Under the pieces are notes generated by a model. That model made no database searches, was not told the origin of the DNA, and saw only the letters and a list, made by a program, of their open reading frames with translations. Position numbers and translations under genes: made by a program. Of a stretch of DNA of 64,000 bases, positions 54,771-63,503 are shown piece by piece (the first letter of the stretch is position 1; the number at the start of each line of letters is the position of its first letter). Location of the stretch: positions 1-64,000 of the forward strand of contig WGMV01000008.1 of the NCBI GenBank assembly GCA_016124905.1, written 5' to 3'. Source of the DNA: a bacterium (GTDB lineage: Bacteria; Pseudomonadota; Alphaproteobacteria; Rickettsiales; RI-342).

Positions 54771-55212
54771 TCAGGTCGTGCTGCGCATCATCGTCAAATC
54801 CCTGATGCCCTTCATCCTGCTCTATGCCCTTTATGTGTTGCTGCATGGGGAGTTGAGCGCGGGTGGCGGCTTTCAGGCCGGGGTGATATGGGCTGCCGCC
54901 TTCATCCTTCACGGGCTGGTATTCGGCACGCGGGATACGCAGCGTTTTTTGAGCATGCTCACGCTCTGCCGCATGGCGGCCATCGGTCTGGCCGTCTATC
55001 TCTTTACCGGCGTCGGTTCCATGCTGCGCGAGCGCGCGTTTCTCACCTACGGCGCCCTGGCCGATGACGCCGTCAAAGGCCAGCTCTGGGGCATCATGCT
55101 GGTGGAAATCGGCATCTGTCTGACGGTGGGTGCGGTAATGCTCGCCATCTTTTACGCCTTCAGCGGCTACCGGGGTGAAAAGCTGGGGGCAGGGAAGGGC
55201 CATCATGGTTGA
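54763..55212 (+). CDS. mrpB: Mrp antiporter subunit MrpB
   Basis: 149 residues, four membrane segments. Signatures: VLRIIVKSLMPFILLYALYVLLHGELSAGGGFQAGVIWAAAFIL near the N-terminus and LWGIMLVEIGICLTVGAVMLAIFYAF near the C-terminus. It overlaps the preceding gene by 8 bases and mrpC by 8 bases. Confidence 0.92.
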   Translation: MRDQVVLRIIVKSLMPFILLYALYVLLHGELSAGGGFQAGVIWAAAFILHGLVFGTRDTQRFLSMLTLCRMAAIGLAVYLFTGVGSMLRERAFLTYGALADDAVKGQLWGIMLVEIGICLTVGAVMLAIFYAFSGYRGEKLGAGKGHHG

Positions 55213-55561
55213 GCACCTTCATTACGACGTCGCCGTGATATTGATGATGACCGGGCTTTACATCGCCATTGCCAGCAGCAACCTGGTGAAAAAACTGATG
55301 GGCCTTGGCCTGTTTCAAACATCCGTGCTGCTGCTCTACATCGCCGCCGGCTGGGTCAAAAAATCCGTGCCGCCCATCCTGCGCGATGAGGCCGGCGCCG
55401 TCTATGCCAGCCCGCTTCCGCAGGTGCTGATGCTCACCGCCATCGTGGTGGGCGTGGCTACGCTTGCCGTCGGTCTGGCGTTGGTCATCCGTCTGCATGG
55501 CGCCTATGGCTCGCTGAATGAGCTGGAAATAGCCGATGCCGACCGGGAGGATAATGCGTGA
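55205..55561 (+). CDS. mrpC: Mrp antiporter subunit MrpC
   Basis: 118 residues, NuoK-like with three membrane segments: VAVILMMTGLYIAIASSNLVKKLMGLGLFQTSVLLLYIAAG, then DPLPQ-type loop SPLPQVLMLTAIVVGVATLAVGLALVIRL, a clear MrpC signature. ATG 55205 fits the N-terminus; the frame open from 55175 lies in mrpB. Confidence 0.93.
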   Translation: MVEHLHYDVAVILMMTGLYIAIASSNLVKKLMGLGLFQTSVLLLYIAAGWVKKSVPPILRDEAGAVYASPLPQVLMLTAIVVGVATLAVGLALVIRLHGAYGSLNELEIADADREDNA

Positions 55562-57051
55562 ATATCCTCACCGCGCACATTCCCATCCTCATGGTGCTGC
55601 TGCCGCTTTTCGGCGCGCTGGCGGCCTCCCTCTGCCGCACGCCGCGCGCGGCATGGGCGGTGGCGCAAACAGTGCTGGCGCTCATGTTTCTTTGCATGTG
55701 CCGCACCGCCTATGTGCTGGATGCCGATACCAACATGTTCTACCTCCTCGGCGGCCTGAAAAGCCTGGTCGGCATTCAGCTTCAGGTCGACAGCCTGAAC
55801 ATATTTTTACTCTGGATCATTGTGCTCGTCGGCCTGCCGGGCGTGCTTTACATGCGCCACGCGCTGGAAGCCGAACTGGAGCAGGCGCGCCAGCCGCTCG
55901 CCTATGCCTGCCTGCTTCTCTGCATCATGGGGCTTTCCGGCATGGCGGTCACGCATGATGCCTTCAATCTCTATGTCTTTCTCGAAATCTCCTCGCTGGC
56001 CACGTACGCCCTCATTTCTCTGGGCCGGGAACGAAGGGCGGTTTCCGCTGCCTTTCAATACCTTCTGCTCGGCACCATCGGCGCCACCTTCATGCTGATC
56101 GGCATCGGGCTGATCTACATCATGACCGGCACCCTCAACATGAGCCTGATGGCCGATGCGCTTGCGGGAATAGTTAAAGGGGAGGGGCAGTCCGCCATGC
56201 CGGTGCTCGCGGCCTATGCCTTCATTGCCGCTGGCCTGATGCTGAAAATGGGGCTTTTCCCGCTCCATTTCTGGCTGCCAAATGCTTACAGCCACGCGCC
56301 CTCTTCCATCATGCCCATCATGGCGGGCATCACCACCAAGCTTTCCGCTTATGCGTTGCTTCGTCTGCTGCTCACGCTGCATGGGCACGCACAGTTGGGC
56401 ATGTTGTTGATGACCTGTGGCGGGGTGGCCATGCTGGCCGGTTCCATCGCCGCCCGGCGGCAGGATCAGTTGAAGCGCATGCTCGCCTTCTCCAGCATCG
56501 CGCATATGGGCTATATCGCCCTGGCCATTGGCCTTAACACGCCTGAAGCCCTTGTAGCCGCGCTTACCATCATGCTGGCGCACGGCCTCACCAAGTCCAC
56601 CCTTTTCATGGCCGTAGGCAACATGACATGGAAGCTTGCGCGCCCCGCCACGCTTGGCAATATCCGCGGCATGGCGGCCACCATGCCGTATAATTCCATG
56701 GCCTTTCTGCTTGCCTCATTCGCCATGCTTGGCCTGCCTTTCACCGTCGGTTTTGTCGGCAAATGGCAGCTTATTACAGCCCTCATGAACCAGCCGCTCT
56801 GGCTGGCGGTGCCACTTGTTCTGGCGGTCGTTGTCAGCACGCTTTTGGCCTTTTCCTATCTATGGAACGTGGCCGAGGCGCTCTATGCCAAAACGGATGA
56901 CGCCAAACCCGGGCGGGATATCCCCCGCACCATGCTGGTGCCGCTGGGCATGCTGCTGGCGGTGATCATCTATCTCGGCCTTGATGCGCGTTACCTGCAA
57001 TGGGCGCAGGCCGCCGCGCGTGTCTTCTGGCCGGAAGGAGCGGGCGCATGA
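55558..57051 (+). CDS. mrpD: Mrp antiporter subunit MrpD
   Basis: 497 residues, about 14 membrane segments, homologous to NuoM/NuoN. The key Glu in TM5 is in FNLYVFLEISSLATYALISLG, and the Lys of TM7 in GLMLKMGLFPLHFWLPNAYSHAPSSI. The second Lys region is RRQDQLKRMLAFSSIAHMGYIALAI. These residues carry protons in the family. The GTG start overlaps mrpC by 4 bases. It is the best conserved of the three antiporter-like subunits here. Confidence 0.93.
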   Translation: MNILTAHIPILMVLLPLFGALAASLCRTPRAAWAVAQTVLALMFLCMCRTAYVLDADTNMFYLLGGLKSLVGIQLQVDSLNIFLLWIIVLVGLPGVLYMRHALEAELEQARQPLAYACLLLCIMGLSGMAVTHDAFNLYVFLEISSLATYALISLGRERRAVSAAFQYLLLGTIGATFMLIGIGLIYIMTGTLNMSLMADALAGIVKGEGQSAMPVLAAYAFIAAGLMLKMGLFPLHFWLPNAYSHAPSSIMPIMAGITTKLSAYALLRLLLTLHGHAQLGMLLMTCGGVAMLAGSIAARRQDQLKRMLAFSSIAHMGYIALAIGLNTPEALVAALTIMLAHGLTKSTLFMAVGNMTWKLARPATLGNIRGMAATMPYNSMAFLLASFAMLGLPFTVGFVGKWQLITALMNQPLWLAVPLVLAVVVSTLLAFSYLWNVAEALYAKTDDAKPGRDIPRTMLVPLGMLLAVIIYLGLDARYLQWAQAAARVFWPEGAGA

Positions 57052-58526
57052 GCACGGCGCAACTCTGGTTACTGGCATCGCTCGCCTTGCCCTGGCTGGG
57101 GGTGCCGCTCGCCGTCTGCATCCGCCCTGCCAACGGGCGCGATGCGTCCCTGCTTCTGCTCGGCATCCTCACCGCCATGGCGGTGTTCATGCTGTATCGC
57201 ATCAACCAGTCGGGCGAATCCCTCTCTCTCACCTTGCTTCCTTGGCTGCCCGGCATCGCGCTTCGCTTTTCCGTGGAGCCCATCGGTCTGCTCTTCGCCC
57301 TGGTTGCCACGCGCCTCTGGCCCGTCACCCATCTCTATGCCATCGGCTACATGCGTAAAAACAACGAGGCCAACCAGCCGCGTTTCTATGCCTGCATGGC
57401 CGCCAGCATCGGCTGCGCGGTGGGCATGGCGTTTTCGGCCAACCTGCTCACCACCTTTTTGTTTTATGAAATGATGACGCTCTGCACCTATCCGCTGGTG
57501 ACCCATGCGGGCGATGAGGAATCGCGCCAGAGCGGCAGACGTTATCTCTTCACGCTGCTCGGTGCGTCGCTCGCGCTTCTGCTCCCGGCGATGCTGATCA
57601 TCTGGCATCTTGCCGGCACGCTGGATTATGCCGCAGGCGGCATCCTTTCCAGCCATGCGCAGGCACCCTGGCTCGGCATCATTCTGCTGCTCGCCATCTA
57701 TGGCGTGGCCAAGGCCGCCCTCATGCCCATTCATCGCTGGCTGCCCGCCGCCATGGTCGCGCCCGTTCCGGTCAGCGCGCTGCTTCATGCCGTGGCCGTG
57801 GTGAAGGCGGGTGTTTTCCTTATCGCCAAATTATTGGTCTATGTGTTTGGTACCGCCACGCTTGCCACCTATGCCTTCGACCATCCGCTCGGCTATAACT
57901 GGCTGCCCGTCATGGCGGGCGCCACCGTGGTGCTTGCGGGGTTGATCGCCCTGCGGAAGGACAAGCTCAAATCCCGCCTGGCCTATTCCACCATCGCCCA
58001 ATTAAGTTACATCACACTGGCGCTTTCCACGCTCAAGGGCTGGGCCGTGATCGGCGCGGTCTACCACATCGCCGCCCATGCGGCGGCGAAAATCTGCCTC
58101 TTCTTTGCGGCGGGCAATATCGCTACCATGCAGGGAAAAACCAAAGTGAGCGAGTTGAACGGCATCGGCCGCGCCATGCCCTGGACCATGGGCGCGTTCG
58201 CGCTGGCCAGCCTCTCCATCATCGGCCTGCCGCCGACGGCGGGCTTCATCAGCAAATGGTGGATGCTGCGCGGCATGCTGGAAGCGGAGGACTGGTTCGC
58301 CGTTATCGCGCTGGCCACCGGTTCCCTGCTTTCCGCTGCTTATCTTCTGCCCATCATCTACCGTGCGTTTTTCCTCCCAGCGGTGGAAGAAAAACCCGGC
58401 ATGGCCGATGCCCCCTGGACCATGCTCATCCCAACCGTCGGCACCGCCATAGCCTGCATTTTATTATTCTTCCTCAGCCCCTTTTTATTGCAGCTTCTGA
58501 TGCCGCTTAAGGGAGGCACGCCATGA
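57048..58526 (+). CDS. Proton-antiporter subunit, MrpA N-terminal/NuoL-type
   Basis: 492 residues, about 14 membrane segments. TM5 Glu in TFLFYEMMTLCTYPLV, TM7 Lys in YGVAKAALMPIHRWLPAAMVAPVPVSALLHAVAVVKAGVFLI; the PVSALLHAVAVVKAG stretch is typical of MrpA/NuoL. Together with the separate DUF4040 gene at 54186 it would make up a split MrpA. GGAAGGAG stands 7 bases before ATG 57048, which overlaps mrpD by 4 bases. Confidence 0.9.
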   Translation: MSTAQLWLLASLALPWLGVPLAVCIRPANGRDASLLLLGILTAMAVFMLYRINQSGESLSLTLLPWLPGIALRFSVEPIGLLFALVATRLWPVTHLYAIGYMRKNNEANQPRFYACMAASIGCAVGMAFSANLLTTFLFYEMMTLCTYPLVTHAGDEESRQSGRRYLFTLLGASLALLLPAMLIIWHLAGTLDYAAGGILSSHAQAPWLGIILLLAIYGVAKAALMPIHRWLPAAMVAPVPVSALLHAVAVVKAGVFLIAKLLVYVFGTATLATYAFDHPLGYNWLPVMAGATVVLAGLIALRKDKLKSRLAYSTIAQLSYITLALSTLKGWAVIGAVYHIAAHAAAKICLFFAAGNIATMQGKTKVSELNGIGRAMPWTMGAFALASLSIIGLPPTAGFISKWWMLRGMLEAEDWFAVIALATGSLLSAAYLLPIIYRAFFLPAVEEKPGMADAPWTMLIPTVGTAIACILLFFLSPFLLQLLMPLKGGTP

Positions 58527-59047
58527 CGCGCAAACCACCCAAAAAAGGAACCGATAAAAAACCGCCGGTTAAAAAAGCAGCAAAACAGCCGCCCGCCGTT
58601 CAACCATCTTCCGTGCCGGTTCCCTCCATTTCCCTTCCGTCTTTCCTGACGGTCAAGCTCCCGTCATTGGAGGAAATCGCCAAGGCTGAAAAACAGCAGC
58701 GCGAAACCGCGATGGAAGAAGCCGCGCTTCAAACGGAAGCGCCGCCCGCGCCCGTCGTTGAAACACCCAAAAAACCTGCCGAAAAACCTCCCGCCCGCAC
58801 TGGCCGCTACAGTGATTTCTCCCCGCGCGTAGTGCGCCTTCTCTGGTCCGGTTTTGCACTGCTGTTGCTTGCATTATTGGTGACGGAGCTCTTCACCCCG
58901 TCGCACCCCGCTTTTGGCATTGATGCCACGCCTTTCTTCTTTGCCTGGTATGGCTTCCTTTCCTGCGCGTGCATCGTGCTTGTCTCCAACCTGCTTGGCA
59001 AACTTCTGAAGCGCCCGGAAGATTATTACGAAGGAGGCGCGTCATGA
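58523..59047 (+). CDS. Unknown Lys/Pro-rich two-helix membrane protein in the Mrp operon
   Basis: 174 residues. The first 90 are Lys/Pro/Ala/Glu-rich and probably disordered (KKPPVKKAAKQPP), then two membrane segments at about 107-123 and 137-160 (LLWSGFALLLLALLVTELF, FAWYGFLSCACIVLVSNLLG), and a short tail KRPEDYYEGG. No family recognised. Both neighbours overlap it by 4 bases, so it is made with the antiporter subunits and may be an accessory subunit. Confidence 0.8.
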   Translation: MTRKPPKKGTDKKPPVKKAAKQPPAVQPSSVPVPSISLPSFLTVKLPSLEEIAKAEKQQRETAMEEAALQTEAPPAPVVETPKKPAEKPPARTGRYSDFSPRVVRLLWSGFALLLLALLVTELFTPSHPAFGIDATPFFFAWYGFLSCACIVLVSNLLGKLLKRPEDYYEGGAS

Positions 59048-60738
59048 CCGAATGGTGGCATCTTTCTCCCGCCTTTCTGCTGCTGGCCTTTATCCCGCTG
59101 ATTCTCTTTTTGCCTGCGGCGCTTCTGCGCATTACGCTGGCGGCCGCGCCGCTTTATGCCATTGCCTTCATCTGGCTGCTGCCGCGGGGGCTGCATGTGG
59201 AGCTGGCCAACCTGCAATGGCTGATGGTCGGCCCATGCAGCCGCCTGTTCGGCACCGCCTTTTGCATCGCGCTCTGGGGCAGCGGCATGCTGGCCTGGCA
59301 GCGCCTCCCGCGCACGGAACTCGCCGCCGGTTATTTCTATGCCGCCAGCGCGCTCGGCATCGTCTTCTCCGGCGATCTTCCCTCGCTCCTCATCTGGTGG
59401 GAGATGCTCGCCATCGGCGCCGTCATCATCCTCTGGAGCAGCGGTACGAAAGCTGCCCGCGCCGCAGCCATGCGCTATGCCTTTTTGCACCTGATCGGCG
59501 GTATGGCGATGATCGGCGGCATCAGCCTCTACATGGTCATGCACGAGACCTATGCCATCGCCCCCTTCGCCATCAACGACTGGCATCAACTTCTGACGCA
59601 TGAGCACCTGCCCGAGGCCCTCATCCTCATCGGCATCCTCGTCAACCTCGGCGCGCCGCCGTTTTCCTCTTGGGTGGCGGACAGCTACCCCGAAGCCTCG
59701 CCCAGCGGCACGGCGCTGCTTTCCGCCATCACCACCAAATCGGCGGTGTTTGTGGCCATCATGCTCTTCGGCGGGCTGGATATCCTGATCCCGATCGGCC
59801 TGTTCATGGTCTTTTACGGCATCGTCATGGCCATGCTGGAAAACGACGCCCGCCGCATCCTTTCCTACAGCATCGTCAACCAGGTCGGCTTCATGGTCGC
59901 CGCCATTGGCATCGGCACGCCGCTGGCCTTGCTGGGCGCGGCGGCGCACGCCTTCTGCCACATCATCTATAAGGGTCTGCTCATGATGTCCGCCGGTGTG
60001 GTGCTGGAAGCCACCGGCAAACGCCGTTGCAGCGAGCTGGGCGGCCTTTACCACAGCATGCCCTTCACCACCCTGTGTGCGAGCATCGGTGCGCTGGCCA
60101 TCTCCGCCATGCCGCTCACGTCGGGTTTCGTCAGCAAGGGGCTCGCCATTCAGGCCGCGGCCGATCAGCAGCTCTTCTGGGTATGGATGGCGCTGATTGC
60201 CGCCAGCGCGGGCGTGTTTTTGCATGCGGGCATCAAATATCCCTGGTTCGTCTTTTTCCAGAAGGACAGCGGCCTTCGCCCGGCGGAAGCCCCATGGCCG
60301 TCGCGCATCGGCATGGGCGTGTTCGCACTTCTCTGCATCCTTCCCGGCATCTGGCCGGAAGGGCTCTACCGCATGCTGCCGCTGCCGCCCTATGGGTACG
60401 AGGCCTATACCGCAAGCCACGTGCTGCCGCAGCTCGAGCTGCTCTGCTTCTCCGCGCTCGCCTTCTTCCTGCTGCTGCCCTGGCTGGGCCGCACCCTCAC
60501 CCTCACGCTGGACTGGGACTGGTTCATCCGTCGCCCCGGCCGCATGCTCTGGCAAAGGCTGGAGCATCTGGTCACCACCGCCTACCGCGATCTCAGCGGC
60601 ATCTTCCATGCGGGTTACGGCAATGGCTGGAACTGCCGGGGCTGCAGGCTGTTTTCACAAACCATCACCTCCGGCAGCCTGCTGTGCCTGCTGCTCGTCA
60701 TGCTGAGCCTGTGCATGCTGGTTTATTTCTGGGCTTGA
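59044..60738 (+). CDS. Third MrpD-like antiporter subunit, with altered key residues
   Basis: 564 residues with 14 or more membrane segments and a C-terminal soluble loop. The TM5 Glu is kept (LPSLLIWWEMLAIGAV), but the TM7 Lys-His block reads ILVNLGAPPFSSWVADSYPEASPSG, so the usual Lys is Asn and the PxHxW His is gone. The later ENDARRILSYSIVNQVGFMVAAIGIG and AFCHIIYKGLLMMSAG still match the family. It may not move protons in the usual way. ATG 59044 overlaps the previous gene by 4 bases; the stop overlaps the convergent DUF192 gene by 16. Confidence 0.87.
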   Translation: MTEWWHLSPAFLLLAFIPLILFLPAALLRITLAAAPLYAIAFIWLLPRGLHVELANLQWLMVGPCSRLFGTAFCIALWGSGMLAWQRLPRTELAAGYFYAASALGIVFSGDLPSLLIWWEMLAIGAVIILWSSGTKAARAAAMRYAFLHLIGGMAMIGGISLYMVMHETYAIAPFAINDWHQLLTHEHLPEALILIGILVNLGAPPFSSWVADSYPEASPSGTALLSAITTKSAVFVAIMLFGGLDILIPIGLFMVFYGIVMAMLENDARRILSYSIVNQVGFMVAAIGIGTPLALLGAAAHAFCHIIYKGLLMMSAGVVLEATGKRRCSELGGLYHSMPFTTLCASIGALAISAMPLTSGFVSKGLAIQAAADQQLFWVWMALIAASAGVFLHAGIKYPWFVFFQKDSGLRPAEAPWPSRIGMGVFALLCILPGIWPEGLYRMLPLPPYGYEAYTASHVLPQLELLCFSALAFFLLLPWLGRTLTLTLDWDWFIRRPGRMLWQRLEHLVTTAYRDLSGIFHAGYGNGWNCRGCRLFSQTITSGSLLCLLLVMLSLCMLVYFWA

Positions 60739-61199
60739 GGGGCTGCCTCGCACCGAACCCGGTCGCCCGGCGCGAGATGGTGCGCTTTCGCCTGCCCACC
60801 GGCAATCTCCAGCACATAGCGCGCGGGGGAGGGCGTCTGGCGAATGGTCAGCGTCTCCGGTTTGGCCTCATGCTCGATGTAACGCACCACGCCCGCCTCA
60901 TCCACAAACACCATATCCAGCGGAATCAGCGTGTTTTTCATCCACATGGCCACGCGGTAGGAATGGTCGAACACAAACCACATGCCCTTGTCCGCATCCA
61001 GCTTGGTACGAAACATCAGTCCCTTTTCCTGGGTGGTCTCATCCGCGGCCAGTTCCACGGCATAGGCGGCCTTTTCCTTGTTCTGAATATCGAAAAACCG
61101 CACCTTGCTAGCCGTGTGGCAGGGTTCAACGGCATGTGCGCCCGTGGTCAACACGGCAAAAACTAAAGAAAATTTAGCGATTTCCTGGTATATTGGCAT
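60723..61199 (-). CDS. DUF192 family exported protein
   Basis: 158 residues with a signal peptide (MPIYQEIAKFSLVFAVLTTGAHA). The DUF192 core follows: VELAADETTQEKGLMFRTKLDADKGMWFVFDHSYRVAMWMKNTLIPLDMVFVDEAGVV and YVLEIAGGQAKAHHLAPGDRV. ATG 61199 gives the signal peptide; longer frames to 61373 run into the divergent gene's coding region. Function in the family is not established. Confidence 0.9.
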   Translation of the reverse strand: MPIYQEIAKFSLVFAVLTTGAHAVEPCHTASKVRFFDIQNKEKAAYAVELAADETTQEKGLMFRTKLDADKGMWFVFDHSYRVAMWMKNTLIPLDMVFVDEAGVVRYIEHEAKPETLTIRQTPSPARYVLEIAGGQAKAHHLAPGDRVRCEAAPQAQK

Positions 61200-61227
61200 A
61201 AGCAAAGCATGAAGCAGGTAAGCGGCA

Positions 61228-61797
61228 ATGACAAGAGGCTTTTTTGGCGGCATGGGTGGCGGCGCTGGCGATGGCGGTGGCCGCAAAACCTTTAAGGCCA
61301 GCGACTTTCTGAAAAAGAACATGATGAAAAAGGGGGGCGCGGCCTCCATGGGGGGCTCTAAATACGACGGCAAGCCCGACTATCAGGACGCCATGAAAGC
61401 CCGCATCGAGGAATACAAACAGCAGATGATGAAGGAAGCGGGCAAAAAGAATAAAATCAGCCTGCCCGGCGTCGACCCCAGCCAGGATTTCGGCATGAGC
61501 GAAAACGCCAAAAAAGTGCTGGAACAAATGGCCATCAAAAAAGCCAAAAAGGAAGCCCGCAAACGCAAAATGAAGGAATTGGCCGAAAAGAAGATCGCCA
61601 AAAAAACCGGCAATGACGGCAAAAAGGGCAAAAGCATCTTCGGTGTCGAAATCGGCAAACCCAAAGACACCGCTCCCCCCGCCAGAACGCCGACAAAAAG
61701 CGAGGGTGCCTGGTCCGGCACCATGTGGGGCCAGAAGGATTCCTGGGAAGGCACTATGTGGGCTAAAAAAGACACCAAGAAGGATGACTGGCGGTAA
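61228..61797 (+). CDS. Unknown Lys-rich 189-residue protein with WxGTMW repeats
   Basis: No family recognised. Strongly basic, with a Gly-rich N-terminus (FFGGMGGGAGDGGGR), a Lys/Ala/Glu helical middle (KKVLEQMAIKKAKKEARKRKMKEL), and a C-terminus with two copies of W-[SE]-G-T-M-W-[GA]-x-K-D (about residues 169-186). It could bind nucleic acid or an acidic partner. No signal peptide. It is divergent from the DUF192 gene, 28 bases apart, and 2 bases before the next gene. Confidence 0.65.
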   Translation: MTRGFFGGMGGGAGDGGGRKTFKASDFLKKNMMKKGGAASMGGSKYDGKPDYQDAMKARIEEYKQQMMKEAGKKNKISLPGVDPSQDFGMSENAKKVLEQMAIKKAKKEARKRKMKELAEKKIAKKTGNDGKKGKSIFGVEIGKPKDTAPPARTPTKSEGAWSGTMWGQKDSWEGTMWAKKDTKKDDWR

Positions 61798-61799
61798 TC

Positions 61800-62420
61800 A
61801 TGATGGCGCAACCCATTCCCATTGGTGAGGCGTATCAATCGGTCTTGACCATGCAGTTGCTGGATTTGCTCTTGCCAGCCAACACGCTTGAAGGATTCAA
61901 TGCCATCCTTATCAACACCGCTAGGAATCTCGACTATACCACAGCGGTTTTCAACGCCAATCCGGACGCCACGCTGGTTTTGGCATCACTCGTCATCCCA
62001 AGTCCACGCGGCACACCTCACCCGAATGATCCGACGAAAATCGTGGATCATTCCGTAATGCTTGCATACCAGCCAGCCACCAATAGCTTCCTTTATCAAT
62101 GTCCGTATGGAATGCCGGTGCCCGATTATTTAAGAGAACATCTGCAGCAGCAGTTGCCAGGGTGCGCTATTCATACAATACAAGCGGCACAGCAACATCC
62201 AGGGCAGCATGATTGCGCCCCATGGACTATCCACAACATCCAAACCCTGTTCAACTGGCAGGGGCAGCATCCGGATGGTAACCTGGAGGATTATACGCGG
62301 ACGGTTGATGTACAAACCGACATTGCGCCCATCCGTGAGCAGCACAACGCCATTCTGGAGGAAGTAAACCGCATGAAGGGCGATCAGCCGCGATTGAGAA
62401 TAGGCGTACCTAGAACCTAA
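61800..62420 (+). CDS. Unknown protein with a clan-CE cysteine-protease-like signature
   Basis: 206 residues, no signal peptide. The middle has DHSVMLAYQPATNSFLYQCPYG (possible catalytic His and an Asn/Asp strand). Thirty-five residues later is QQHPGQHDCAPWTIHNIQTL, which resembles the Q-x-D-C-G end of the Ulp1/C48 and related clan-CE peptidases with its catalytic Cys in DCAPW. The order His, Asn, Gln, Cys fits. This is motif-level inference only. The DNA looks less G+C-rich than the flanks. It follows the Lys-rich gene by 2 bases and overlaps rlmB by 4 at the convergent end. Confidence 0.6.
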   Translation: MMAQPIPIGEAYQSVLTMQLLDLLLPANTLEGFNAILINTARNLDYTTAVFNANPDATLVLASLVIPSPRGTPHPNDPTKIVDHSVMLAYQPATNSFLYQCPYGMPVPDYLREHLQQQLPGCAIHTIQAAQQHPGQHDCAPWTIHNIQTLFNWQGQHPDGNLEDYTRTVDVQTDIAPIREQHNAILEEVNRMKGDQPRLRIGVPRT

Positions 62421-63376
62421 CGCCGAAAACACTCATACAGCGCAATCGCCGCCGCCACGGAAACATTCAGGCTCTCCATCTCCCCGCTCATCGGCAGCTT
62501 CACCAGCTGGTCGCAGCGTTCGGCACTCAACCGGCGCAGCCCCTTGCCCTCGCTGCCCAGCACCAGCGCGGTTTTATCCGTCGGCTTGGCGTCATGCAGC
62601 GTCACGGTCGCATCGCCATCCAGCCCCAGCACCCAATAGCCGGCGGATTTCAAGGCAAGCATGGCATTCACCAGGTTGGGCACCCGCACCAGCGGCATGC
62701 TTTCCAGCGCCCCGGCGGCGGCTTTGGCAAGCGCCCCGGCCTCCTGCGCGCTATGCCGGTCGGTCGTAATGATGCCCCGCGCGCCGAATGCCAGCGCCGA
62801 TCGCAAAATCGCCCCCACATTGTGCGGGTCCGTCACCTGGTCCAGCAGCAGCACCGGCCCGGTGCGTTTGCTGTCTAAAATCGCCTCCAGCCCTTCGCCG
62901 GGCAGGGGTGCGGCCTCCAGCAAAATGCCCTGATGCGGCACATCCTGGGCCAGCAAGGCGCTGATATCCTGCGAGGTCGCCTTCACCACGCCGATTTTGG
63001 CCGCCTTGGCCGCCAGCTCCGGCTTTTGGCTCTGCAACTGCTCCAGCGCATCTGCCGTGGCGAAAAACCGGTAAAACTGCCGTTTATTGTTCCCCAGCGC
63101 TGCCAGCACCGGGTGCCAGCCATAGAGCCAGTAACGGTCGCTTCGTCCCTTCACTTCCACCTGCACGCGTGGCGTAGGGCCGCCTTTTCCATGCTGCTGT
63201 GGCCTGCCATGTGGTTTTCCGCCGCCGGGTTTACCATGTTTAGGGCGAAATTGCCCATCGCGCTCGCCACCCTCGCGCCGGGGCCCGCCTTGGCCCTGTG
63301 GGCGCGGCTTTCCGCTGCCGAATTTGCCTCCCGGCTTGCCGCTGCCGGAACCGCGTGGTGGAAAAGGGGGCTTCAT
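62417..63376 (-). CDS. rlmB: 23S rRNA 2'-O-methyltransferase RlmB (TrmH/SpoU family)
   Basis: Methylates a conserved guanosine in 23S rRNA. The N-terminal 75 residues are Gly/Lys/Arg/Pro-rich and disordered, a common extension. Then the substrate-binding domain (YWLYGWHPVLAALGN) and the SpoU trefoil-knot domain: motif 1 LDQVTDPHNVGAILRSALAFGA, motif 2 LVLGSEGKGLRRL, motif 3 MSGEMESLNVSVAAAIALYE. Length 319 with the tail. It lies next to tRNA-Tyr on the opposite strand, a frequent arrangement in alphaproteobacteria. Confidence 0.93.
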   Translation of the reverse strand: MKPPFPPRGSGSGKPGGKFGSGKPRPQGQGGPRREGGERDGQFRPKHGKPGGGKPHGRPQQHGKGGPTPRVQVEVKGRSDRYWLYGWHPVLAALGNNKRQFYRFFATADALEQLQSQKPELAAKAAKIGVVKATSQDISALLAQDVPHQGILLEAAPLPGEGLEAILDSKRTGPVLLLDQVTDPHNVGAILRSALAFGARGIITTDRHSAQEAGALAKAAAGALESMPLVRVPNLVNAMLALKSAGYWVLGLDGDATVTLHDAKPTDKTALVLGSEGKGLRRLSAERCDQLVKLPMSGEMESLNVSVAAAIALYECFRR

Positions 63377-63503
63377 GGGATGGCCTCAAGAACGATGTTA
63401 GGGCTTGCAATGGCGCGCCCGCTAAGTTAGGACAACGCCTTACCGCAAACAGGGGCGCTTGTAAATCCGCCCCCATGCATGGCAAAAAGCCAAAACGCTC
63501 CGT

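Noticed and set aside
59026-60609. 527-codon open frame on the minus strand
   Set aside because: Antisense to the third antiporter-like subunit gene; its charged, Gly/Glu-rich composition is not protein-like.
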